A DNA stretch of 39,472 bases from Acinetobacter johnsonii CIP 64.6 (GTDB lineage Bacteria; Pseudomonadota; Gammaproteobacteria; Pseudomonadales; Moraxellaceae), in assembly GCF_000368045.1 (NCBI RefSeq), contig NZ_KB849234.1:331620-371091 (forward strand). The letters are read 5' to 3'. Under the pieces are notes generated by a model. It saw only the letters and a program-made list of their open reading frames with translations, ran no database searches and was not told the origin of the DNA. This document shows, one piece after another, positions 8,703-16,910 of the stretch. Position 1 is the first letter of the stretch. Each line of letters starts with the position of its first letter. Made by a program: the position numbers and the translations under genes.

Positions 8703-10364
8703 ATGCTGACACATTTAACTTTAATTAATTTTGCTTTAGCCGATCACTTAGCACTTGATATCGATCAAGGTTTTAATGTCCTGACTGGGGAAACAGGTGC
8801 AGGCAAATCATTATTGCTAGATGCACTGTCCGCCTGTCTGGGAGAACGGACTGACACCAACTATGTCCGTTTCGGTTCAGACAAAGCCGATGTCACCGCT
8901 ATTTTTAGTTATCAAGAACACAGTCCTGAAGCCGTATGGTTAAAGGCACATGAGTTAGATGATGAGTCAGGAGAAATTCATCTAAGACGGGTTATTTTTG
9001 CCACTGGCCGCAGTAAAGCATGGATTAATGGTCGTCCGAGCAGCTTAGCTGAATTGAAAGAAATCGGGCGTTTGCTGGTACAACTGTATAGTCAACACAG
9101 TCAACAACAGCTATTAGAACCGCCTTATCCAAGACGCTGGTTAGATCTCTATCATAACTTCTACCCAGAAGCGCATGCTGTGCGTGAAGCCTATAGCACA
9201 TGGCAAAAAGACATTCGTCAGCACCAAGCAGCATTGGATGCTCAAGCCACGCGTAAACAGCGTATGGATACCTTGAGTTTACAATTAGAAGAACTCGAAG
9301 ATGTGGTGCAAATCGACTATAAAGAGATTGAACAAGAGTTCGACCGCTTGTCGCATCATGAAAATATCATGCAGGACTGTAGTTATGCTGTTACGGCCTT
9401 AGATGATGCTGAACAAAATATTAATCAAGAAATTTCCAGCATCATTCGCCGCTTAGAGTCACATGCAGGACGCAGTGAACAATTGGCTGAGATTCATACT
9501 TCTTTGCTGAATGCACAAAGTGAGCTTGACGATGCCACGGCTAATCTCCGTCAGTTTATTGACCGTCAAAGTTATGACCCAGAACGCATGGAAGAGTTGA
9601 ACACCCAGCTTGAGATGTTCCACCGTTTTGCCCGTAAGTACCGCACGCAGCCAGAACACTTAAAACAAGAACATGAACAATGGCAATCTGAACTGGCACA
9701 ACTCCATTTATTAGAAGATCCAGAAACACTTGCTGAGCAAGTTGAAGTCTCGCATCAGGACCTGTTAAATAAAGCCCAGCATCTCGATCAAATTCGTCGC
9801 GATGCAGCCGCACCCTTGGCAAAACATTTAACCGAACAGGTCAAACAATTGGCTCTGCCTGAAGCGCACTTTGAGTTTAAGTTTGAACCAATGGAGCAGG
9901 TTTCTAGTGAAGGCCTAAGTTTTATCCAATTGCTATTCACCGCCAACAAAGGCATCCCACCGCAACCTTTGGCCAAAGTTGCCTCAGGGGGTGAGTTGTC
10001 ACGTATCGCGTTGGTGATGCAAGTGATGAATGCTGAAAAAACTGAAGCTGAAGTTTTAGTCTTCGATGAAATTGACGTCGGTATTAGTGGTGGCACAGCC
10101 GAAATTGTTGGTCGTCTCTTGGCCGACTTGGGTTCGCATGTGCAAATTCTGTGTATTACCCACCAAGCTCAAGTTGCAGCACAGTCCGACCAGCACTTGT
10201 TGGTGAAAAAACGTCAGACCGACCCTGCCAGTAGCACCATTTTAAACTTAGAAGAAGATGAGCGTATCGATGAGCTCGCACGCATGACAGGCGGCGTTGA
10301 AATCAATGACACTACACTACAACATGCCAAGCAATTACGTCAGTTGAAGTTTCAATCCGCCTAA
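8703..10364 (+). CDS. recN: DNA repair protein RecN
   Basis: RecN is an SMC-like ATPase that acts early in double-strand-break repair and tethers broken ends. The 553-aa product has Walker A GETGAGKS at residues 29-36, a central coiled-coil-rich region (about 150-360, many Glu/Gln/Leu heptads), the ABC signature-like VASGGELSRIALVMQ, Walker B VLVFDEIDVGISGG and the switch histidine in ILCITHQAQVAAQ. Length is standard (about 550). GGA lies 7 nt before the ATG. In many bacteria recN is DNA-damage inducible; a clear damage box is not visible here. Confidence 0.96.
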   Translation: MLTHLTLINFALADHLALDIDQGFNVLTGETGAGKSLLLDALSACLGERTDTNYVRFGSDKADVTAIFSYQEHSPEAVWLKAHELDDESGEIHLRRVIFATGRSKAWINGRPSSLAELKEIGRLLVQLYSQHSQQQLLEPPYPRRWLDLYHNFYPEAHAVREAYSTWQKDIRQHQAALDAQATRKQRMDTLSLQLEELEDVVQIDYKEIEQEFDRLSHHENIMQDCSYAVTALDDAEQNINQEISSIIRRLESHAGRSEQLAEIHTSLLNAQSELDDATANLRQFIDRQSYDPERMEELNTQLEMFHRFARKYRTQPEHLKQEHEQWQSELAQLHLLEDPETLAEQVEVSHQDLLNKAQHLDQIRRDAAAPLAKHLTEQVKQLALPEAHFEFKFEPMEQVSSEGLSFIQLLFTANKGIPPQPLAKVASGGELSRIALVMQVMNAEKTEAEVLVFDEIDVGISGGTAEIVGRLLADLGSHVQILCITHQAQVAAQSDQHLLVKKRQTDPASSTILNLEEDERIDELARMTGGVEINDTTLQHAKQLRQLKFQSA

Positions 10365-10476
10365 TTTATGTAGACTGGATCACAAAAAAAGATTTGGAGA
10401 AAGTGCATTAGTCTAGTAACGTGGTAGATAACAACATTTGACTAGAAGCATTTTAATTTCAAGGAGAAGCCTTTAG

Positions 10477-11031
10477 GTGAGCAAACAATATCTGACGCAT
10501 CGCTGTCTCATTGCCCCACCCGATATGGCAGATGAAGTCTTTGCCCATACCGTGATTTATTTGGCCCGACACGATGAGGAAGGTGCTCAAGGCATCATCA
10601 TCAACCGCCCTTCAGGACTTTCAGTCAAAGAACTGCTCAATGATCTTGAAATTGAAGCCGATCATGTACGACCACACGATGTTCTCCAAGGTGGGCCTTT
10701 GCGTCCAGAAGCTGGCTTTGTCTTACATACGGGCCAGCCGACATGGCACTCTTCGATTGCTGTGGGCGAAAATATCTGTATCACCACGTCTAAAGATATT
10801 TTAGATGCGATTGCGCATAACGAAGGCGTGGGTCGCTATCAAATTGCTTTGGGCTATACCAGTTGGACCAAAAACCAATTGGAAGATGAGCTGTCTCGTG
10901 GTGATTGGCTAGTCTGCGATGCTGATATGGATTTGATTTTTAATATTCCTTATGACGACCGTTGGGATGCTGCCTATAAAAAGCTCGGACTGGATCGAAC
11001 ATGGTTGTCTTCTGAGATTGGACATGCCTGA
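10477..11031 (+). CDS. YqgE/AlgH family protein (DUF179)
   Basis: A conserved family of unclear biochemical function, sometimes annotated as a putative transcriptional regulator (AlgH). The 184-aa product shows the family features: HRCLIAPPDMADEVFAHTVIYL, GAQGIIINRPSGLSV, the GGPLRPEAGFVLH motif and ALGYTSWTKNQLEDEL. The start is a GTG at 10477 with AAGGAG about 10 nt upstream. It overlaps the downstream ruvX by 8 nt. The yqgE-ruvX(yqgF) pairing is conserved in proteobacteria and supports both calls. Confidence 0.92.
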   Translation: MSKQYLTHRCLIAPPDMADEVFAHTVIYLARHDEEGAQGIIINRPSGLSVKELLNDLEIEADHVRPHDVLQGGPLRPEAGFVLHTGQPTWHSSIAVGENICITTSKDILDAIAHNEGVGRYQIALGYTSWTKNQLEDELSRGDWLVCDADMDLIFNIPYDDRWDAAYKKLGLDRTWLSSEIGHA

Positions 11032-11467
11032 TTTAAACACGCCCCAAATGATTATGGCATTTGACTTCGGTACACAAAAAATGGGCATGGCAGTCGGTCA
11101 AGAATTGATTGAAAGTGCAACACCTTTGGCTTTATTTCCAATGAAAGATGGCATCCCCAACTGGGATGAACTGCATAAAATTATTAAACAATATCAGCCC
11201 AATGTATTTTTAGTCGGTTTACCACTCAATATGGATGATAGCGAGTCAGAATTATCTGCTCGAGCACGTAAGTTCGCACGTCGTTTACGTCATCAAACCA
11301 ATATTGAAACATGGATGGTGGATGAACGCTTAAGTACTCGTGCAGCCCGTGATGAGCTGAGCCATTACCATGCGCAAGGCCGAGGTAAAAAACTTTCTGC
11401 TGATAGCCTTGCCGCAACATTGTTTATTGAAAGCTGGTATCGCGATCCTGAGGGTCTTACACCTTAA
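11024..11467 (+). CDS. ruvX: Putative Holliday junction resolvase / pre-16S rRNA nuclease RuvX (YqgF)
   Basis: YqgF/RuvX is an RNase H-fold nuclease implicated in 16S rRNA 5'-end maturation and once proposed as a Holliday-junction resolvase. The 147-aa product starts MPDLNTPQMIMAFDFG; D14 in AFDFGTQKMGMAVG is the first metal-binding acidic residue. FLVGLPLNMD and WMVDERLSTRAA carry the other family motifs. The reading frame is open upstream to 10952, but the ATG at 11024 overlaps the yqgE stop (ATGCCTGA), the usual arrangement, and fits the family length. Confidence 0.93.
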   Translation: MPDLNTPQMIMAFDFGTQKMGMAVGQELIESATPLALFPMKDGIPNWDELHKIIKQYQPNVFLVGLPLNMDDSESELSARARKFARRLRHQTNIETWMVDERLSTRAARDELSHYHAQGRGKKLSADSLAATLFIESWYRDPEGLTP

Positions 11468-11538
11468 GTAAGACTTTCTTAAAACAAATGACATGGGCTT
11501 TATGATTGATACTGTCCTCAACACAGCAAATAGTATTC

Positions 11539-11571
11539 AAAAAAAAGCATCCTCATTGGATGCTTTTTTTT
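11539..11571. terminator. Bidirectional terminator, ruvX / efflux operon
   Basis: The hairpin GCATCC (11547-11552) / GGATGC (11558-11563), loop of 5, is flanked by A8 and T8, so the stem can extend with A-T pairs and either strand ends in a U-run. It serves the convergent ruvX (plus) and the HlyD-type gene (minus). Confidence 0.88.
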
Positions 11572-11590
11572 GAACTGAACAGAGGCTAAT

Positions 11591-12598
11591 TTAGTGCTGT
11601 GACTCTGTAATATGTACCGTCACGGTTCGCCCAGCGACAAAGGCCAATTCATTTTTCGGAATATCATCCAGTGCAATTTTCACAGGAACGCGCTGCGCTA
11701 AACGCACCCAACTAAAGGTTGGGTTTACATTGGCCAATAAACCTGTACTTGTAGTTCGTTCACGATCTTCAATGCCTGAAGCAATCCCCTGCACATGTCC
11801 TTTTAAGATGTTTGAGTCGCCCATCAACTGTACAGTCGCAGGCGCACCGAGATAAATTTTATTTAGCTTGGTTTCTTCAAAATAACCGACCACATAAAGC
11901 TGCGAGCGATCTAATAATGCCGCTACCGCTTGCCCCACTTTGACATAATTCCCTGCTTTCATCTCAAAATTAGACAGTGTGCCATCGGCTGGTGCCACCA
12001 CTTCGGAACGGTTTAAGTTTAATTCAGCCAAATGTAGATTACTGGTGGCTACATCGATTAATGCCTGTTGCTGCGCAATATTGGCTTTGGCCTGCTGAAT
12101 CGCCGCTTGCATTTGTTCATGTTCGGCATGTGATTGATCTCGTACGGCAAACATCTGATCTTGTTCTTGCTTTGATATAGCACCATCCATCAAATTGGCA
12201 TAGCGTTCTGCATTTTTATCGGCCAAGTGACTATTGGCTTGTGATTTGGTCAAATTGGCTTTGCTTTGAAACAACTCCGCTTCGGCAGCAGCCAAACTGG
12301 CTTTGGCTTTAGCCAAGTCTGATTTGGCTTGTTCCACATCAAGCGCCTGACGTGCCACATCAATTTTAAACAGCACCTGCCCTTGTTTAACGCTTTGATT
12401 ATCGTGCACTAAAACTTCAGTGACTAAGCCTGAAACATCGGAAGACACTTGAATCACATCACCACGAACCCGCCCATCACGTGTCCACGGTTCAGCATTA
12501 TAATAATGCCAAAGATGCACGAGTACCGCGATCGCGATACCCGCAATCAGCACTAAAGTGATGGGACGGCTCAGTTTACGCCAATCAAAGGATGCCAT
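11591..12598 (-). CDS. HlyD-family membrane fusion protein (AaeA/EmrA-like)
   Basis: This is the periplasmic adaptor that would link an inner-membrane pump to the outer membrane. The 335-aa product has an N-terminal membrane anchor (about residues 10-30, RPITLVLIAGIAIAVLVHL), the biotinyl-lipoyl half motif DVSGLVTEVLVHDNQSVKQG, a long Ala/Gln-rich coiled-coil hairpin, the second lipoyl half VVAPADGTLSNFEMKAGNYV and a beta-barrel domain. The frame is open upstream to 12739, overlapping the DUF1656 gene; GAGG 8 nt before the ATG at 12598 decides the start. It is the last gene of a FUSC-DUF1656-HlyD operon, the gene set of AaeXAB p-hydroxybenzoate efflux. Confidence 0.9.
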   Translation of the reverse strand: MASFDWRKLSRPITLVLIAGIAIAVLVHLWHYYNAEPWTRDGRVRGDVIQVSSDVSGLVTEVLVHDNQSVKQGQVLFKIDVARQALDVEQAKSDLAKAKASLAAAEAELFQSKANLTKSQANSHLADKNAERYANLMDGAISKQEQDQMFAVRDQSHAEHEQMQAAIQQAKANIAQQQALIDVATSNLHLAELNLNRSEVVAPADGTLSNFEMKAGNYVKVGQAVAALLDRSQLYVVGYFEETKLNKIYLGAPATVQLMGDSNILKGHVQGIASGIEDRERTTSTGLLANVNPTFSWVRLAQRVPVKIALDDIPKNELAFVAGRTVTVHITESQH

Positions 12599-12633
12599 TT
12601 CTTTTACCTCATTCATTTCAATCAGATGTGCGC

Positions 12634-12840
12634 TTAGGCAAAGCTCACGATAAAACCCCAATGGACTACGCCAAGCACAGTAATGTAGAGGCATAAATAA
12701 AAAATACTGGGTAAAAAAATCCAGCCTTTGTCGACCCAAGGATCGGTCACCCGCATGAGTAACCGTAATACGATGTAGGCCAATACCGCCTGAATGACCA
12801 AAACTGGCACATACACACCATAGATATTAAGTTCACCCAT
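12634..12840 (-). CDS. DUF1656 small membrane protein (AaeX-like)
   Basis: A 68-aa hydrophobic protein with two membrane segments (VYVPVLVIQAVLAYIVLRLL and IFLPSIFYLCLYITVLGVV), matching the DUF1656/AaeX family that accompanies aromatic-acid efflux pumps; its exact role is unknown. The start at 12840 is chosen because GGAG lies 8 nt upstream, inside the end of the FUSC gene, and the ATG follows that gene's stop by 2 nt, indicating coupling. An upstream start at 12882 would overlap the FUSC gene by 40 nt. Confidence 0.87.
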   Translation of the reverse strand: MGELNIYGVYVPVLVIQAVLAYIVLRLLMRVTDPWVDKGWIFLPSIFYLCLYITVLGVVHWGFIVSFA

Positions 12841-12842
12841 CG

Positions 12843-14924
12843 TTATGCTCCCAGCAAACGGACTTGAGACATTTCGTCCCATGTCGCATGACAGAGACTG
12901 CTTTGAATATTATTCAGTGAAACTTGCAAACGCCGAGCAATGCTTAGGTCTTGCAGCTGTATAAGCTCGGCCTGAATGATCTGAATTTTGTCCAAAATGT
13001 GTTGTCTGACCTGTAGGTCGCTATGGTCTAATTCTTTAGCGTAGAAATAAGCATCCATTTGGCTTTGTAGTTCTTGTAGATGCAGCGTGATAGAGGCCTG
13101 CATAGGCATTTTTTCAATCAGTTCTTGCACCCGAGTTAAATCAATCACTGCACTGGATTCAATCAGGGCCAAATTGATTTTTTGCTTCAAACGATCGGAC
13201 TGTACCAATTTGGTATTCAGTACGCCTATCCGATCCAACATACTGCGCAAATGCACTCTAAATTCCACCCCATAAGGCAAGTAAAGCGCTTGTCGTATCG
13301 CTTTATAATGTAAAGACAAGATTCGCTTGGCAGTAATATCCGGCGACATCGCACGCACCAAGTGAATCACATAGACAGAAATGATGGGGCCAAGCACCGT
13401 CCCAATCGATGCATCAAAAAACATCACTTGATCAAGGTGATAACGGTTTTGCAGGTTTAAGCCCATGACCACACCCATTATCAAAGGTAGCGCTAAACCT
13501 GTGAGTGGTGGATGTAAAAACAGCATCAGACAGTACATACAAAAAGGGGCCAACACCACAGCCAACATCCAAAAAGCACTAATGTGCGGAAAGATGCCAT
13601 AAGCATAAATAAAGACAATAATCGCCGCATATAGACTGGCACGGATAAAGATTTTTAAGGCAGGAACAGGATTGTCCATGCTGGTCAGAATACAGGCACA
13701 AATAGCGGCCATCTCTGCCATCATAAAACCCGCTTTCCAACCACTGACAATCCAAAAGCCAGTCGCCACAAGCACCACAATAAAAGCTGAAATGCCGCCA
13801 CGCACGGCTACGCCATGATCTCGATGTAAGTTGGGATAGTTTGTACTAATCGGGGTCACGATTGCGGGTAAGTTGTCATCCCCCTGTTGGATACGCTGCC
13901 AAATCAACTTAATAGCACGTATATTTTGGGTGAAATGACGCACATCCATTTTTAAACTGGCCAACATGACTTGCTGCTGTGGCAAGGCACTATCAAACAC
14001 GGCTTGAAAACTCGACTCAAACTGCTCAGGTAGCTGGTTTAAGTCCTGCTCTAAAATGACCTGATCACTTTGTAAAAATTTTACAATCTCTGCATGCGCC
14101 TTTTCTAAAGCTGGACGGTAGCGTGAGTCAATGTGATCTAACTGCTGAATTCGCTCGGCCATGGCCACCAAGTTTGTCACCAACATACTGAGTTGATGCA
14201 GCATTTCTTGGAGCGGTTTGGTCATGCCCTGCAAGGTCGATTTTTCATAGCTCAAGTGCACAGCCATCACATGAATATCGGCAATATCCCGCGTGATATG
14301 ACTAAGTGTAGTGCTGTAATTAATGGCCTTAACATCATCTGTCAAAATCTGATCAAAAACCGCTCGGGTGTCTTGAAAAGTCTGTGAAACACGGGTTTTG
14401 ACTACGGGACCAATATGCATGGGAAACAGTACCGCATTCACCACTGCACTACACAGTACTCCCACAGTGATTTCAATACAGCGACCAATCGCCATATCAA
14501 ACATGGAGGTGGTTTCAATGTTATAGACAATGTTGTAGCAAATAATGACCGTGGTATAACCCGCCAACATAAAAATATAGCTACGCGGCGTCCGATCCAA
14601 CAATGAAAAATATAGACAAAACCCGACCCATGTGGCTAAAAATAATGTGAACAATTCAGGAGTGTTGATCAGGTTTGGCGTGACTGCAATCGAAACAATT
14701 GCTCCTAACAACGTTCCCAACACCCGATAAAGACTTTTTGAGGAGGTCATACCCGCATAGGGGTTTGCGATGACGAAGACCGTTCCAATCGCCCAAATGG
14801 GATAAGCCAAATCTAATGAAAATGCGACATAAAGTGAAAGCATGCCTGCCAAAAAGGTTTTCGTCGCAAAAATCCAGTCCAATTTATTTGGGCGGAATGC
14901 GAGTAACTGTTTGGTGAGGAACAT
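12843..14924 (-). CDS. FUSC-family aromatic acid exporter (AaeB-like)
   Basis: The 693-aa product is an inner-membrane protein of the FUSC/AaeB family, which exports hydroxylated aromatic acids or related compounds together with an HlyD partner. It has two blocks of about five membrane segments, an N-terminal block (FATKTFLAGMLSLYVAFSLD onward) and a second from about residue 365. Long cytoplasmic helical regions follow each block. YRVLGTLLGA in the first block matches the family. The frame extends upstream to an ATG at 14957 without a Shine-Dalgarno; the ATG at 14924 has GAG-A-TGA 8 nt upstream and is preferred. First gene of the three-gene operon, divergent from an IclR regulator. Confidence 0.88.
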   Translation of the reverse strand: MFLTKQLLAFRPNKLDWIFATKTFLAGMLSLYVAFSLDLAYPIWAIGTVFVIANPYAGMTSSKSLYRVLGTLLGAIVSIAVTPNLINTPELFTLFLATWVGFCLYFSLLDRTPRSYIFMLAGYTTVIICYNIVYNIETTSMFDMAIGRCIEITVGVLCSAVVNAVLFPMHIGPVVKTRVSQTFQDTRAVFDQILTDDVKAINYSTTLSHITRDIADIHVMAVHLSYEKSTLQGMTKPLQEMLHQLSMLVTNLVAMAERIQQLDHIDSRYRPALEKAHAEIVKFLQSDQVILEQDLNQLPEQFESSFQAVFDSALPQQQVMLASLKMDVRHFTQNIRAIKLIWQRIQQGDDNLPAIVTPISTNYPNLHRDHGVAVRGGISAFIVVLVATGFWIVSGWKAGFMMAEMAAICACILTSMDNPVPALKIFIRASLYAAIIVFIYAYGIFPHISAFWMLAVVLAPFCMYCLMLFLHPPLTGLALPLIMGVVMGLNLQNRYHLDQVMFFDASIGTVLGPIISVYVIHLVRAMSPDITAKRILSLHYKAIRQALYLPYGVEFRVHLRSMLDRIGVLNTKLVQSDRLKQKINLALIESSAVIDLTRVQELIEKMPMQASITLHLQELQSQMDAYFYAKELDHSDLQVRQHILDKIQIIQAELIQLQDLSIARRLQVSLNNIQSSLCHATWDEMSQVRLLGA

Positions 14925-14957
14925 AAATTCATCTCTAAATGCACTGAATGACAACAT

Positions 14958-15372
14958 TTAAACAATTCTTCCACACAGCATTGCTCAGACAAACAGCATC
15001 ACTTCGTCCTCACCTCATGCGAAAACGGATGAAAAAATGATTCAAATAAATGAAGTCTTTTACAGACATGGTCAAAGACAGCGCCATGTTGAAAGGAAAG
15101 AAAATAGCTCAATAAATAACAAAAGCATTATTCATTAAAAGACATTTGTAATGATAATTTTTCCAAAAATATAGTTTTTTGTCAATCAAAATATCTTAAT
15201 ATGATAATTTACATATTTTTAAGATCATATTTCACCCTTTTTATTGCATTACAAATGCTGATAAAAGTCCACGAAAGCCATGCGCCCAGAACGAAAGCCA
15301 TGTCGAGTCTAGGGTTTTTGTTATATAGTAACTGTCGTTCAAATGGCATTTATTTTGACTAAGTAGGTTCTT
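14958..15372. other. Divergent regulatory region, efflux operon / IclR gene
   Basis: A 415-nt A/T-rich intergenic region that must carry the promoters of the efflux operon and of the IclR-type gene. Apart from the 12-bp direct repeat listed separately, it holds an A/T-rich tract at about 15120-15240 and a TATATAGT element near 15331 that could be a -10 box for the regulator, without a good -35. No ORF is credible here. Confidence 0.5.
15271..15302. promoter_or_regulatory. 12-bp direct repeat, candidate IclR-type operator
   Basis: The 12-mer ACGAAAGCCATG occurs at 15271-15282 and again at 15291-15302, exactly 20 bp start to start (about two helical turns), 70 nt before the IclR-family start codon. 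Direct repeats at helical spacing are a plausible regulator site. Binding by the adjacent regulator is inference. Confidence 0.45.
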
Positions 15373-16143
15373 ATGGCACTTTCAAGTTTCGGTAAAATTC
15401 TCACTGTCTTAGACCTCTTTTCTGTGTCACGCCCGATTATCAATGTCGATATCATCAGTGCCGAACTGGGACTATCACAACCCACCAGTTATCGTTACTT
15501 AAAGGAATTGGTATCTGCAGGACTTTTACAGCGCTTAAGTGGAACCAGCGGTGACTATACTTTAGGCTCTCAAATTGCTGTTTTGGACTATATCTCTCGA
15601 ACCACAGACCCACTCTTACAAATCAGCATTCCTTTTATGCAAGACATTGTTGAGCGAACGGAGTTTTGCTGTATCCTCACCCAGCTCAACGCAGAACACT
15701 GTATTGACCTATATGGTGAAGTCTTTAAAGACCTTGAGTTATTTTCTTATGGGCGTGGTTGCCCACGTCCCGTGTATTTGGGTTCATCGCCTAAAGTGGT
15801 GATTTCACAGCTCAGCAAAGCTAAAATTATTGAATATTATCAAAAATTTTCGGCTCAGCTGGCCGAGGTCAATTTTGCTGCGAGCCAAGATGAATTTTTA
15901 CAGAAAATGAAAGCCATTAAGAAACAGGGCTATTATTTTTCCAATGGCGAGTTCGACCCCAACCTTGCCAGTCTGTCTGTACCTGTCAAATTTTCACCCA
16001 AAGATACACCGTTGGCACTGACCTTATTGGCTTCGAAAAACCGGTTTGAATTTGTGGATCTGAAAAAAATGGTTGAAATATTAAGACATAGCGCCTTACA
16101 GATCGAACAGAAATGCCATCTATTGCATAATATTGAAGCTTAA
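15373..16143 (+). CDS. IclR-family transcriptional regulator
   Basis: The 256-aa product has the IclR layout: an N-terminal winged helix-turn-helix (about residues 22-58, ISAELGLSQPTSYRYLKELV, then YTLGSQIAVLDY) and a C-terminal effector-binding domain with RGCPRPVYLGSSPKVVISQL, where the family usually has a G-x-x-x-P-x-h-x-x-A/S-x-G-K segment. IclR proteins such as PcaU and PobR control aromatic-acid metabolism in Acinetobacter. Its divergent position next to an AaeB-type efflux operon suggests it controls that operon, probably with an aromatic acid as ligand (inference). It converges on alkB with a 6-nt gap and no terminator. Confidence 0.88.
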   Translation: MALSSFGKILTVLDLFSVSRPIINVDIISAELGLSQPTSYRYLKELVSAGLLQRLSGTSGDYTLGSQIAVLDYISRTTDPLLQISIPFMQDIVERTEFCCILTQLNAEHCIDLYGEVFKDLELFSYGRGCPRPVYLGSSPKVVISQLSKAKIIEYYQKFSAQLAEVNFAASQDEFLQKMKAIKKQGYYFSNGEFDPNLASLSVPVKFSPKDTPLALTLLASKNRFEFVDLKKMVEILRHSALQIEQKCHLLHNIEA

Positions 16144-16149
16144 TTTTAC

Positions 16150-16782
16150 TTAGCTTTGAAGCGCTGGATAGAAATAGCGAAAGGTTAAATTCAGACGTGG
16201 CTCAGTGATTTTGCTGGATTTCATCAAAGCATGTTTCCAGTAGCGCTGGGTCTGTCCACGCATCACGATCAATTGCCCGCTATGCAACATCAGCTCGACT
16301 TTCTCTGGTTTAAACTTGTGCTTAAAGCAAAACTTACGGGTTGCGCCAAAACTGAGTGAGGCAATCACCACATTTTCTTGCTGCGGCGAACGTAGTGAAG
16401 GCTCATCATCACTATGCCAGCCCACGGCTTGGCTGCCATTTTCATATAAATTGGCTAGGCACGAGTTAAATGGATGTCCCACCAGTTGCTCAATATGTTG
16501 TTTTAAACGAAACAAAGCTGGATTCCATAACAGTGCTTGCTTGGCACTGCCCGAATAGTGATATTGGTACTCGGCATCGCCATACCACACCACTTTTCGT
16601 TCCGTGACATAACGTTTGCCATACAGTACGACTTCGTCAGGTTGCCATGCCAAATGTGCTAAAAAATAATCCAAATATTTCGCACTTTGCTCTGCCGTTA
16701 AAATCAAGCCCAAGTCCTGCACCTGCCCATCGAATGGGAGCAAGTTTGCTTGCGGTTCAGGACTAAACAGATCTAAGGTCAT
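16150..16782 (-). CDS. Alpha-ketoglutarate-dependent dioxygenase AlkB-like (ALKBH2 type)
   Basis: An Fe(II)/2-oxoglutarate oxygenase that probably repairs alkylated bases by oxidative demethylation. The 210-aa product has the iron ligands H123 and D125 in GWHSDDEPSL and H184 in YWKHALM, and the 2-oxoglutarate-binding arginines R196 and R202 in PRLNLTFRYF. NLYENGSQAVGWHSDDE and ASLSFGATRKFCFKHK place it with the ALKBH2/3-like branch rather than the E. coli AlkB branch. Full length. It is a single-gene unit; no ada gene is adjacent. Confidence 0.92.
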   Translation of the reverse strand: MTLDLFSPEPQANLLPFDGQVQDLGLILTAEQSAKYLDYFLAHLAWQPDEVVLYGKRYVTERKVVWYGDAEYQYHYSGSAKQALLWNPALFRLKQHIEQLVGHPFNSCLANLYENGSQAVGWHSDDEPSLRSPQQENVVIASLSFGATRKFCFKHKFKPEKVELMLHSGQLIVMRGQTQRYWKHALMKSSKITEPRLNLTFRYFYPALQS

Positions 16783-16910
16783 GACTTTTCCTCCTCTGCA
16801 AACAGTTTAACTGAATTCAGAGCGACACAAATCAAAACAAAGTCACAGCTTGTCGCCTAGCATCCTTATGCATACACTCATGTGAACTTTCACAATAAAA
16901 AGAAGCATGT

